From positions 3,048,001 through 3,112,000 of the forward strand of contig JAGUCH010000009.1 in the NCBI GenBank assembly GCA_019096065.1: a DNA stretch of 64,000 nucleotides, in the 5' to 3' direction. Origin of the DNA: Paracyclopina nana. Its lineage: Eukaryota > Arthropoda > Copepoda > Cyclopoida > Cyclopettidae. The notes below the pieces were generated by a model. It was not told the DNA's origin. It saw only the letters and a list, made by a program, of their open reading frames with translations, and ran no database searches. Shown in pieces: positions 44,501 through 56,100 of the stretch (positions are counted from its first letter, which is position 1; every line of letters starts with the position of its first letter). The position numbers and the translations under genes are program-made.

Positions 44501-45037
44501 TCCCGATTGGATTACCACTATGTTTCCAACATGCATACAATTACATTCTCTCTGTATAGTATAAGTAGCAGCAGAAAGGAAGTAGCTCAAAATTCCCCCT
44601 ATTATCCTCGTTGTGACTGTTCAAAAATGATAATCCCGAGAAAAAGAGCATTTGAAAAACTTCAGACCCACTACGTAAATGCAATACTGGCTCTTTTCAT
44701 CCAATTTTGGCTCTTTTCAAAAGATATGATTCCTTTCTCAATATGATTTTTTTTAAAAATTGCGAAATCGCAGCGGTGAAGATTCATAGCATTCGCTAAT
44801 TTTTGGCTTTGTTTTGTGCATTCAGCGCTGTTATGACTTTTCTAGTTTTTTGGCTATTATTATGATTTCGGATTAGTCGAGTAACGCTTGACTCAGTTTT
44901 CGTTGAATGTTTCAATGTAAACAAAACAGTTGAAGAAAAAGTTGCGAAATCGTCGATTCGAACCGGTGAGGTAAAATCATATGAAAAGCCGTTATTATTT
45001 TAAATTTGACGTAATTTAATTGCGCTTCCGATTGCAG
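41546..45037. other. intergenic, no supported gene
   Basis: AT-rich with (CA)n and (TG)n runs at 43015-43032 and 43189-43200, and CATCATCATCATCACC near 41890. The remaining open frames are short and unconvincing. Confidence 0.5.
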
Positions 45038-45645
45038 ATCGGGCTTTTCAAGGATGGAACCTTCTTTAGAAAAGGCCGACGCGGGAAACATTTTGCTTGC
45101 CTCATCAAGGATTTTTCACGTTCGATGACGACGGAATTGCAGGTGCTGAATTTAAAAGGAGCTCTTTGAACACTATTCCAGCTTTTCAATTGTTATACAA
45201 TGTTTGCTTTCAGTCATAATGGCCTCTTTTCAGCTTCAAAATGTGCCACACATTTTCATGCGCACAACTTAAAAATGGAAACCCGAGGAGCTGCCTCGGG
45301 ATCTGCTTCATGTTTTTCTTCGCCAAGAATTGTCTCGAGTCAGCTCTGGTTAGTGAGTGTGTTTCCTGTTTTAGCTTTTGATTGATGCTAAAAAAGCTCA
45401 TTTTTTGTTTCTAGGTATTTATGACGGTGCGTTTCGTCGGTCGAGATCTATCACGTCGGAGCAGCCAGAAAAAGAGTGATAACGATCATTCCTCCTCACA
45501 AACAAGATCAGGCTTCAAGCGACATCATCATCATATCAAAAGATCAAAGAGCTTATGGTCAAGTCAGTCAAAATGGTGCCGGCATCTTGGCAAATTACAG
45601 CCCAAGATTGTGAACTGCAGAAAGAAATCTCTGGGGAGGAGATAA
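45038..45645 (+). CDS. weak candidate: small spliced gene, unknown product
   Basis: Signals are suggestive only. A 105-base segment (45038-45142) is open in one frame and bounded by GCAG and GTGCTG. A 71-bp gap leads to a second acceptor at 45213. From ATG 45275 a frame runs to 45352 (donor TTA|GTGAGT) and, after a 62-bp intron, from 45415 to the TAA at 45643-45645, giving 102 residues (METRGAASGSASCF..., then Ser/Arg/His-rich). The intron sizes match those of real genes in this window. The protein is low in complexity and unrecognised, and another frame of the last exon is also open (LMVKSVKMVPASWQI...), so the reading frame is uncertain. Confidence 0.2.
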
Positions 45646-48600
45646 CTGAGGAATGACACCTCAGGGTTAAGGCTTTGACATCGGAGCCCAGGCAAAATCT
45701 GAAATTCGGCTCCCTGTGGCGGCTTTTAATTAGTCTGATGAAGGAATTCTGGAGTTGCATCACGATCTCATCTCCAGGATGATGATGACCCCAATATAAT
45801 CCAAGGGAATTATTCGATCTTCTTGCTGATGCTCCACATGCTCTAATTGATGTTCCCCACCGGATGAGTCCAACCTATGAATATTAATTCGAGGCACTCC
45901 TGAGACCTGCATTGATGGCTGCTAATTTTATGGTCAGTGTCCCCCACTGTGTGTGCAAGTGAGTTGAACACTTTTGCCGTTCTTTATTAGGCTGATGTCT
46001 ATGTTAGTGACGACCCAGATGGATCATTAATTCCCATGGCTCATCGGTCGGGGATTTTTGGTTTGAAAATTTGCTGGTGGGGATTATTTGGGCTGCTCTA
46101 ATCATGTTTGTTCATGCATGTGAAAATAGTAGCATCGGCAGCGTTTCGTGCATGTTAAAGCGGATCAGGCTGATCTGTTTTGTAACATTGTCTTTTTGCC
46201 AAATTGATGAACTCTGACTCTTATATAGTCGATCTAATCTCATCTCCCCCTAGCTCTTCCTCAATTTACCTATTCACAATTTCTGATTGAATTACCTGCT
46301 CCTGCAAGAGCTTGATTGGCTTGAAGATACTATTACAGGATTACTATTTTTACCTCGCATGTACTTTCTTACTCTCTCTCTCTTTGGCATTTTATGGGTC
46401 AAATTGTCATGGTACTTCTCAAGCTTGGAGGAGAGAAATTTTTTAGTTTCAGGGATGTTCGGGAGAGATAAGTGACAACACATGCACCAACTTTTTTTTG
46501 CTATTTTCACTTGGCAAACATCCAAAGTTTGTAGCTGAAGCATTAGCCTAGTCAGTCTTCCTGTGTGTTTGATATGCGCCCATTTAGGCTGGCACGGGAG
46601 AAAAATTGTGACAGATTTTGCTCTTCTGGAATGTAGCTGATCCCTCATAATATGATGATGATGATGATGAAATTTGCAAGATGCTTGCAGAAGGAGCTCT
46701 AGAATATTTTGCAAGCTAGGAGAAGTGGTTTGATTTGTAGCTCTGCCTACCTTTTTCTCTCTACCTGGCACCCATCCAAATTAAGTTGAACATTCTTTTA
46801 GGCAGTAATTTTGATGCGCATTCGTTTCGATCATGCCGCTCTCCTCTAAGAAGAGTGGACAAAAGGGAGATTGATTGGTTGATTTGAAATTGACTGAAAA
46901 GACCTCAAGCTGGGAGACAAGCTGGATTTGGGGCGGCGAAATTAATGATTTTGATATTATCTTTCCTGTAGGTCTAGTTGTTTTCTAATGAGGCAATTTT
47001 CCTCCCATAGCTTTAATTAACACCAGCTCTACTACTGGCTTCCTTCTGAGAAGCTAGCGGCCAGTGTAAAAATTCTCTATGTAGTATGATAAATGGACAA
47101 AACTTATTGATGATATGCACAAAAGCTGGGATATGAGGTTGTAATTAAACTGTGAGATAAGAGAACGTTTAGGAATGCACACAATCAGTGCTATTGCTAC
47201 TAATGAGTTCTCAGATGTTACTATGGACGTGCTTGCAGGATTTCACGCAGCAAGTGGCTAACACTCCTTATTATCTTTACAGGCTTCGCGGTTTTCGGGC
47301 ATACTCATCCAGTAGATGCATTTGAGGGATCGAAGACCATGAATTTGTTGAGGTATGCCATAGTTGCTGTTGTTTTTGCTAGGCTTTTTTCTGGCCACCA
47401 AAGATTTTGGAGAGGAGGACCAACCAGGCTGAAAGAAAAGCTTTGTTGTTTATCTCGTCCTGTAAAAAAGTCGTAGTTAAATAACCTCTGTGTTTCTTTT
47501 TCAGCCCCAAGGAGGCGAGCTGCTATTTTCGGGGCATCTTTAGCCATAGTTTGAGCGAGCCCTCGAGTGTTTTTGTGATGGTAGCAAACAACGATTGGAT
47601 GCCCCTCTGCTGTGCATGTCGGATCAATAGCCTTTACATCGGCTGGGGGTACTTGAGAGACCTGTTCTTGGTTAGCTTTTGTTTCGTCATTACACAATAT
47701 ATCTGCTAGTCAGAGCCAATCTTTCACATGAGTGTTCTTCAAATGCTTCTTCTATGTACCAGGAGTAATTACAACCGCAGCACAAGAAGAATGAAAACAT
47801 GGCCTCAAGTCACTTCCAAACAACTACAACGTCAGCAGCAGCAGCAGTGGAAATCAAGAAGCCTGAGAAAACTGACTTAATTATCCGCCTCGACCAACCC
47901 AAATGTCAACTGGATCCAATTAAATGACATCTGCCAAGGATGAGTGTTCACTTTGCAGCTACCTCCCACTTGGCTTGTAATTGTTCTTCAATCCTAAGCC
48001 GCTTTCTTCAGAGAATTTTGTTTTCCAATTACGTTAATGAGGCCCCTTTTTTGCTTGCAGGTGTGTAGTTATTCTGCCTCATGCATGAGTTGTCCTAGCC
48101 TCGGTGTGGTGGCTGGATACGTCTGTGGTTTTCTTTTTCTTTCTTTGTGTGGATGCTTCTTGAGGTTTGTTGGCCAATGAGAATGGAAGAAACGCCCTCG
48201 CCCTCGCTCGTTTCCGAGTCGGAGTCGGAGTCGTCACACTCGAAATGTGGAAACTGGCGCGCGTTTCTCCGTCTGTAACTCTCATCGTGCGCTCAGATGT
48301 CATTGGAGGAGCTGACTCAACCAATGGCAAAATCGTGACGATTGCCTCCAAACATGTAATTGTTTTTCCAGTGGTTGCCATTTGGATCAAGCCAGTCATT
48401 CCTTGAGATAAGGGGAAAATGCTGCTGAAGTATTTGAGCAGGTATGCTGTTCACTTAATGTGTTGCTCATCTATTAAATATTTTTTTTTTTCATGGCAAA
48501 AATCTTCGTTTAGCTCAATTTTATTATTATGCTATCTGAAATTCAAAAGTGTTGGACTTTGGTAGATGAACATCGCATGGTGGATGCGTTTTGGCATTTT

Positions 48601-49659
48601 TCACTCTGACTTTCAGGTTGGTTAACCCCTGTGGCAGGCGGATGAATTCAGAACACAATTCCCTGATTTTGCGCCTGAAAAATGGCCAGCTCGGCTTGGC
48701 AATCAAGATGGCAGCTAGTAGGCTGACATTGAAAAATCTCCTCAACCTATCAAGTGAGGAGCTTTGCTGGCTGCTGACGAAACGTCGTTGATGATTGACC
48801 GAATTGGACAAAGGAAGCTGCATTTATTATTGTGGCTAATGGAAACAGTCAGGTGCGAAATTATTCGAAGCTTCTACTCCTCGGCGGAAATGGGAGTAGT
48901 AAATAACAAGCCTGCACACAAAGCAATTTAGTCAATGTTGTCGCACAACAACTAAAAAAGATTTTCCAACGACGACGACGACGACGACGTTGCAACTACA
49001 CTTGAAAACTAATGCTGCTTTAAGTGGCTTCAGAGCACAAAAACAAGATTTTGAAAAACAGCTACTTAAACACACACATGTGTATCGAAGTCAATATTTG
49101 CCTACTTCTGCGGTGCGGTGGTGCTGCTGCTACAACATTGGAGAAAGCAGCTTGCCACAACAACAAACTATCGATTTTGAGCATCATCTTGAGGATTGTT
49201 GTTGGTCTCCTTTTTGGATATATCCAAGACGAAGAAGGGGTCCCAGCTCGACCTGGATTTGGCTGCTTCCCCGGGCCTGGATCTCAAGCCAAGAAAGGCT
49301 TGGTTATGTCTACTGCAAGAGAGAAACGTTGAGCAGCTCGGCAGCGCAGTCGCTGCTCCCTTGGCCATGGCTGCTGCAAATGGGCTGGCCGACGACCCAT
49401 GTGTGTGTGCATAGTACGATTTCTTCGCACTGATGCCAGGTATGCCAAGTAGGTCCAACGTCCAAAATGGACTCACTTACCATATCATTTAAAGCCGCGC
49501 CTCGGCTAATTCGATCTTGGGCCCAGGCTGTGAAATAGTGTCTTAACAGCTTTAAAAGCATGGAATCAAACTTTAGGTTAATGCATGCATTTTTTAGTTT
49601 TACTTTATCATAAAGGGAGCTACTGAGCCTAATAGCGTAGAGCTCAGTGTATACATCGG
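45646..49659. other. region upstream of dac, no firm gene
   Basis: It contains a TIR pair (TGCTGTTCACTT at 48445 and GTAGATGAACATCGCAT at 48562-48578), (TGA)n at 46651-46670, and (ACG)7 at 48969-48989. A 58-codon open segment after a good acceptor (48617-48791) might be an exon. A 130-residue minus-strand frame at 47305-47697 has no family resemblance and no linked exon. Regulatory DNA of dac is expected here. Confidence 0.45.
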
Positions 49660-50102
49660 TGGATGGGCGCGCGAGCGGCCGTTAGCTCTGTGCGGCCGCC
49701 GTTTGCGCCGCATTCAGAATGATTTCGTTGGAAATGGAACGGTAAAAAGAAGGCTTTGCAGAGCGAGGAGCAGAAGATGCTCCTCTCGCTGCCTTTGAGA
49801 GCTTTGTGAGCTGGTGCATCGCGCTCGTAGTTTCTCTGTTTGTCGTGAGCAGCGGCGGCCTCGCGGAACGGCGAATGGCGGCGCGTTTCCCCGTTTCAGA
49901 CGGCATGAGATGACACACACACACAAACGTAAGCAGCCAGCTGCGGGTTTACATTCGGAGTCGAAATGCATTCCAAACGAGAGTGAGGAAGTGAGGCGCG
50001 GATGGATTTTCGGGCGCTATTCCCGCTGCTCGTATCCTCAGCAGCAGTCGTTTCTCCCATTCTGATCCGACGACAAGTTCCACAGATCCCGATCCATGGG
50101 CA
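49660..50102 (+). promoter_or_regulatory. GC-rich 5' region of dac
   Basis: GC content and CpG frequency rise sharply from about 49660 (GGGCGCGCGAGCGGCCG, GCGGCCGCCGTTTGCGCCGC) and stay high into the first dac exon. This is the likely promoter and 5' UTR. No TATA box was found, so a dispersed or initiator-type promoter is likely. Confidence 0.5.
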
Positions 50103-53100
50103 ATGTGCCTGGTCACTACTAACGGCGAAGAAGAATCAGTGATGGAGCACCACCGAGCATCCTCGTCGAACAACAGCAACTCCCCACCCCCAAGGGACCT
50201 GAGCAGCAGCCCCCCGCGCCACCGGAGGCCCACGCCGCCCGCGGGCGGGGGCATGCCCCAGTTTTCCGGTATGCATTTGTCGCCGAGGAACAGCCCGCCG
50301 ACCCTGGTGCCCTCCTCGGCCGCGGCCATGTCCATGGCCTCGATGGCCTCCATGCTGGGCCACCCGCCCCACTTCCTGCACCCCGGATTCGGGGGCCACC
50401 ACCGGGCGCCCGCAACGGACTTGGACTTTATGCACAAGTTCATGGACCGCAGCTTCGGCAGCTCCGGCGACAGCCCCCCGCCCTCGGTCCCCACCAACGA
50501 CCCCACGGCCAACGAGTGCAAGATAGTGGAGTACCGCGGCGAGAAAATCGCGGCCTTCATGATCGCAGGCAAGACCATGTTGTGCTTACCTCAGGCCTTC
50601 GAGCTCTTCCTCAAGCACTTGGTGGGCGGCCTTCACACGGTCTACACCAAGCTGAAGCGGCTGGAGATCACGCCGATCGTTTGCAACGTGGAGCAAGTGC
50701 GCATCTTGCGCGGCCTCGGGGCCATCCAGCCCGGGGTCAACCGGTGCAAGCTGTTGGCCGACGTGGACTTTGACACGCTCTACAAGGACTGCACCACATC
50801 AAGGTAATGTTGGCCTGAAATCTGTTTTTTCTCGCAATTCCCTTCAAAAAACACAATGGGTGGCGCATGCCAGCTTTGCTCCGATTTTTCGCTTCTATTA
50901 ATTCCGGCCCTCGGATTCTGCAAGCCTTTTTCTCACGATAATAGAAAAGAAGCAACAATGTTCCAGAGTCAAGAGATCACTTGGAAAGCAATTCTTCCGC
51001 TCTGCTACGCGGACCATTTTTACTTTTGGGGTAGGGGGAGATTTCCCCCACTTCTACCGAGCGCAAATGGACTTGACTGTTTTCTAACCACAGATAGCAA
51101 TAGACATGGTTTTCACCCTCCTCCCCGCGATTCCTACCACTGTGTTAACGAGATCATTTTGTCGTCAATTCGTCGCGCAGTACTTGTGTCATCATCAACT
51201 GTAGCGAAGCAACCTTTCAATTAACCTATTTTTCACCTGAGATTTCACGAATTAATTCTTAAGTGTCGAGAGAGATAGAGAGGGGAAAGCTTTCGTTGGT
51301 GTTGGCTTTTTTTCCAACTGTGTTGTGGTGGTCAGCTGAGAAACAACAAAAGCGCACATTGGCCGAACATGAGACCATCAATTATTTAACATGCGACGAC
51401 AAATAGCATTGGAATTGTTTTGCCAATAAACTTTTGCCAACCGGAAAAGTTTGCCACGACTGTCGAAAGTTCTCTCCCCCTTTGATTCGCCTTTTCCGCT
51501 GCCATCTATACACAAGGAATTTGTGTGCGTTTTATTATTAGTGCAAACTTTGATAACTATGCGAATGAGAAACGGATTTTTGCCTACTGCTCGAGAAGAA
51601 AGTTCCTTTGCTGCTTCCCCTCGGGGGAATCAGTTAACAAATTGAATTTAGATCCCGAGACTTGATATTATGCGGATTTGCCAGTCCTGTACGTTTTTCG
51701 CAATAATCCTTCGCAAATAGGGAGCGGTTGAAAACAATGAAGATTTCATGCTTTTGAATTAATCGAGTATTATTACCTCAATAATAATCACAGTGCGACT
51801 GCTACTGCCCTGTCATAATTCCCTCATCACACCTCTGCTACTAACCCACACACTTTTTCTAATAAAGAATAACTTGTTCTCACTCTTCAGCTCCAGGCCT
51901 GGTCGCCCACCCAAACGGGGAGTTCCATTTCCTCCAATGTCTCCTCAAGATGCCATGATGCACCTCAAAAACATGCACAACGGCTCCAATCCTGGAGGAG
52001 ATCCATACAAGGACGGACCCTTTCCAAAAGGTAGGTTCATGCACTAATTGACTTTTAATTATTAGCCTGGCTGACACAAAGCGTGATATTAGTCATTACT
52101 TCTCGCGTAGGCAAGACCTTTTTTTCACGAAAAATAAACAAGTTTGTAACAATAAATACAGGATGTTCCCAAACTTCCTGTACTATTTCTGCTGCTCAAA
52201 AAACTTGGCCAAATGTTGCAGTTGTGCTTTCATGATTTGAAACAAGAATAATAATGGCGGCTCGCTTTTTTTATGTCTGGATGATGATGTTGCATTCAAT
52301 TGAGATCGAGTCCTCCTCGTTCATTTCGTGCATTTAAAAAAGCATCTATTGCACAGTGACATAAACTTTTTCGTAGAAAAACTCGTCAGACATTTTTAAC
52401 CTCCTCTGATCTTTTTTATCTGCTAACAAAGCAAGCTAACAAAACGAGGGCTATTCATTCAGCAAAGAGATGCATTAGGATTTTTTCTTTTATTTAAATC
52501 CAATTTTGAATAATTCCATGCTTGGATTATTACTTTTTCCTCGAGGAAGTTTCTCGCGCTGTAATTTTCGACGGAGCTTCTCAAATCTCATTGTAATTGT
52601 ATCAATGGCTGCAAGGGCGCGGAATTTCGCCAAATCATGGGGACGCCATCATCCATCTATCATCAAAAGAAATGTATAAAAAAGTTCTTTTTATTCGCGA
52701 TCGGGGCTTCGGTATGATAAAATGAATATTACTTCTGTTACCTAGCCAAGCTTGAAGGAAGCCAAAATTTGTCATGCATTGATTTACTGAAAACCGTTTG
52801 ATTAGCATTGAACCAGAAAAATTTTCGTTCATTTTTTCGGTGAAAAATGGCTATTGATTTCCCTCCCCTTTCATTTTCATATATATAGGAGCTGTTGTTT
52901 TTACTGCTCAATATGTTGCCTATATGCCAGCATTTTTATTGACTGCAGCAGGTTTTTTGTACGCAGTAAACTAGCTGATTATCAGAGCCACATTTAGCAT
53001 TGAGGAAATGTAATTAGGGATGTAGCAATTAAAAAGAATTACCTCTGAATGCTCATATTATCTGGTGAAATCTAGTCTATCAAAATAAAAAGGCTGAATA

Positions 53101-56100
53101 TGAGCCAGCTGCAAAACAAAAACCAAAGAACAGCTGCATTCATCCGAGTTTTTTCTCATTATATGCTCGCTCATGCTCAGTGTGTATCGTACTCGACGAA
53201 ACTTATTTTTACTCGGTTGGGTCAATTTCGATCCATCTTGAAAAAAGTGCAGCGTAACGCTAGAAAGCCATCAATTTCAGCAACCCTGCGCGCAATTCAT
53301 GATGCTGGTCTTGGTTTTTTTTCACGCTGGATTTTGCGAATATATGCGCTAGCACGTGGTTAACGTTACCATCAATCCTTTTTGGGGCATAGAAAAACTC
53401 CGATGATATCAAATAGTGATCAGATGTATTCAAAATTACTAAACCCAGACACCGATCCATCATTCTGGATGAAAAGCAAATTGAATTAAAAAGCATCAAA
53501 ATTGAATTTTTCCCCTGCTGCAGCAGCAACAAATTCGTGAAGGAATGGCTGATATATGTGCTGCTGCTACCCTTCCTCCTCCTCATTTTTCATTGAATTT
53601 GCAAAATATTTGACCATCCTCCTTGTAGTAGTAAAATGGATGAAGGAGAGGAAGGAGCTTTCAACTCTTCCACTGTGTTTACGTTCCTCTTGTATTTGGC
53701 TTTGGGCTCCTCTTCAATATATTCAAAAAGAAAGCAACAGACTATTGACCATTTTCGAGCGTGAAAAATAACTGGCCGTTTCTGGGGGAAAAGCATCAAA
53801 GATATCGGATAACTTTTTTAGATGAGAAATTTAAAAAGCTCCGATTTTAAAATATTCCTAGTTGAAAAATCACCCTAATGAGGCTGGACGTTTGTCGGCC
53901 AACAAAGTGAGCCAGACTGCAATATGAGACATCTATTAGGACAAAATTAACCATTGTGCTGAGGAGAACGAACGGAGTTTCGTCAATACTCTGTGACAAA
54001 GGATATTGAATACCAATTTTGAATCCCCCTCGTTCACATCTGCATACTGAGATCTTCCTATTGATGGCCTCGAGCAAAAAATGGAATGGCAGTAGTCAAA
54101 TTCCTCTTTCTCTTCCACAGAGCCGAGGCTGGACAAAAACCCATTCGGAAACGGGTTCGGGCCCCCGGGTGGGCCGCCAGGGCTCAACCCAGTGGCAGCC
54201 CAGTTTATGGCCCTGCAACACCCAGCCTTTTTGTCAGCTGCGCAAGTGAGTGCTGCCGGGATTCCGCCATTTGGGTTGCACAATCCCTCAATCGTCACAT
54301 CTAGTCCAACCATTCCCGGCAGGCCCGAGCCTCAGTTCATGAAAGGCCCAAATGCCGCAAGTCTCGCATCCCTGGAAGCCCTGCAAAGGTAGGAAATTAG
54401 CTGTTCACATTAAGAAGGGGATCATAAAATCGGGCTTTTATATATCTCGATGAAAAATCCATAAGTTACGCTTTGGCTGATCCATATTTTCTTTGTAGGT
54501 CTGGTTTCTTTGGAGCAGCCGGAGCCGCATACATTGAGAGGTAAGAGCGAGAAAAAATCCCATTTCAATTTGGGTTGATGAGGTTCGGAGTTCCCCTTTC
54601 ATAAATAAGATGGATTTACTATTTGCCTTGCGGGGTGCAGCAGAGCAGGCTTTCTTTCCATTGTGGTCTCACACTGGAGGGATCATGTCCACGACTCATT
54701 GAGAGTGGTGAGATAGCCACACCCCAAGGATAAATGATGGCACCACTTGCCACAGCTGGAGGCCAAAAAAGCCGGAAGGATAACCAAAAAAGTTGATATT
54801 TCTCACGTCTCCAGCCGCAGTAGCATAAAGTTGTGTATAAAAACGCCCTCTCCAAATCACTTTTACTTCGAGGGGGAGTTGAAGTGAATTGAAATTTTTC
54901 TGCCTTTTTTTCCATTTTTGTGATGCCAAGTTCATCTGCAGAGCCTCAGTTCACCATAATACTCTTGTAAATTCAGTTTTTTAACAAGTGAAAGTTCAGG
55001 CAGATGACAACCGAGTCCCACTTTTTGGAAGTTGTATTGGTGATCGCGGCTCTTTAGTATTTGTAGTGATTGAAAAATATTTGAATACTTACTGTATCAT
55101 TAGTTACATGTGATGTCAATTCCTCCTCCTCCTCGATCTCCTCCCCGCAGATATTGGACCAAACGGTTTTTTTAGCCAGGGTTGTCAAAATCAGGATTTT
55201 TGTAGCCCTAAGGGACAATGACAACCAAACACGGTCTTGCCTCATAAATCTAGCTTTTTTGATGCGCCTCCAAATCTGTCAGCATAATTGCAGCGTTCTG
55301 CCTATTCATTAGAATCTACATCACATCTAGCTGGTTTGCATTCAAAATCCAATAATTGCTTTTCTATTGGACGTCTCGTCAAACTAGACAAAGTTATGAC
55401 AGCCAAATGTGGTGTTCATCTGTAACTTTTATTTGAGCCATGTTTAATTTTCTTCCGCAGAAGGATTTCCTTCAACACTGCTTTTATTCCCTTTTGAAAA
55501 TGCCATTGATTGATTATTCAGTTCATAAAATATGAAATCACTGATAACAATAATGACACATGGCTGCAGTAGTCGTAAATGGGCAGCTTTGGGGGTGTCG
55601 TCTGACAGAGGGAAGACAAAGGGCGAGAGAGAGAGAAAAAAGAGCGAATTTGTTTCTGTGTGTTGAATTTCAAGTACACCATTACTGTGAGAGAATTTCA
55701 AAGCTGCTGTCCTATGTATAGCGCACTAAAATAGTAGTAGCCGCCATGAAAGAGGGGATTTTTAGAGTAAAGGACAGTGTGACATTCAGAGCACAAAGGG
55801 TGGGCTGAAATGAGACGAAACGACCTGATAACCAGCTTTGGCACGTGGATAAGACTCCCCACTGAGCTGAAAAAGGGAATATCATAGAAAAAAATATTAT
55901 GGGCTTTTATCATGGGATGCCATTCCAATCCATATGGTTGATTCCTCTCTTTTTACGAGCCAGTAAAGAATTTTGGAATTTCTCTCCCCGCTAGGATGAG
56001 GGAAGGTCAAAAGAGTCTTGAGCAGCAGCACAAGGATCTGCAGCAGCAGCATCAAAAAGATCTTCTCCAGCAGCAGCAGCAGCAGCAACAACAACAGCAA

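Noticed and set aside
44948..44968. GATTCGAACC resembling a tRNA B box (complement)
   Set aside because: Flanking bases cannot form the T stem and no A box or acceptor stem is present, so it is not a tRNA.
45421..45645. Ser/His-rich frame considered as a confident single-exon gene
   Set aside because: A second frame is open over the same bases and the protein is low in complexity; kept only as a weak candidate.
47305..47697. 130-codon open frame on the - strand
   Set aside because: No recognised domain, no linked exon with matching phase, and composition not clearly coding.
48079..48399. 106-codon open frame on the - strand in a locally GC-rich stretch
   Set aside because: Low complexity (Thr/Arg/Lys runs) with an equally open frame on the other strand; no splice support.
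49949..50578. 209-codon open frame on the - strand
   Set aside because: Antisense to the GC-rich first dac exon, where stop codons are rare on both strands.
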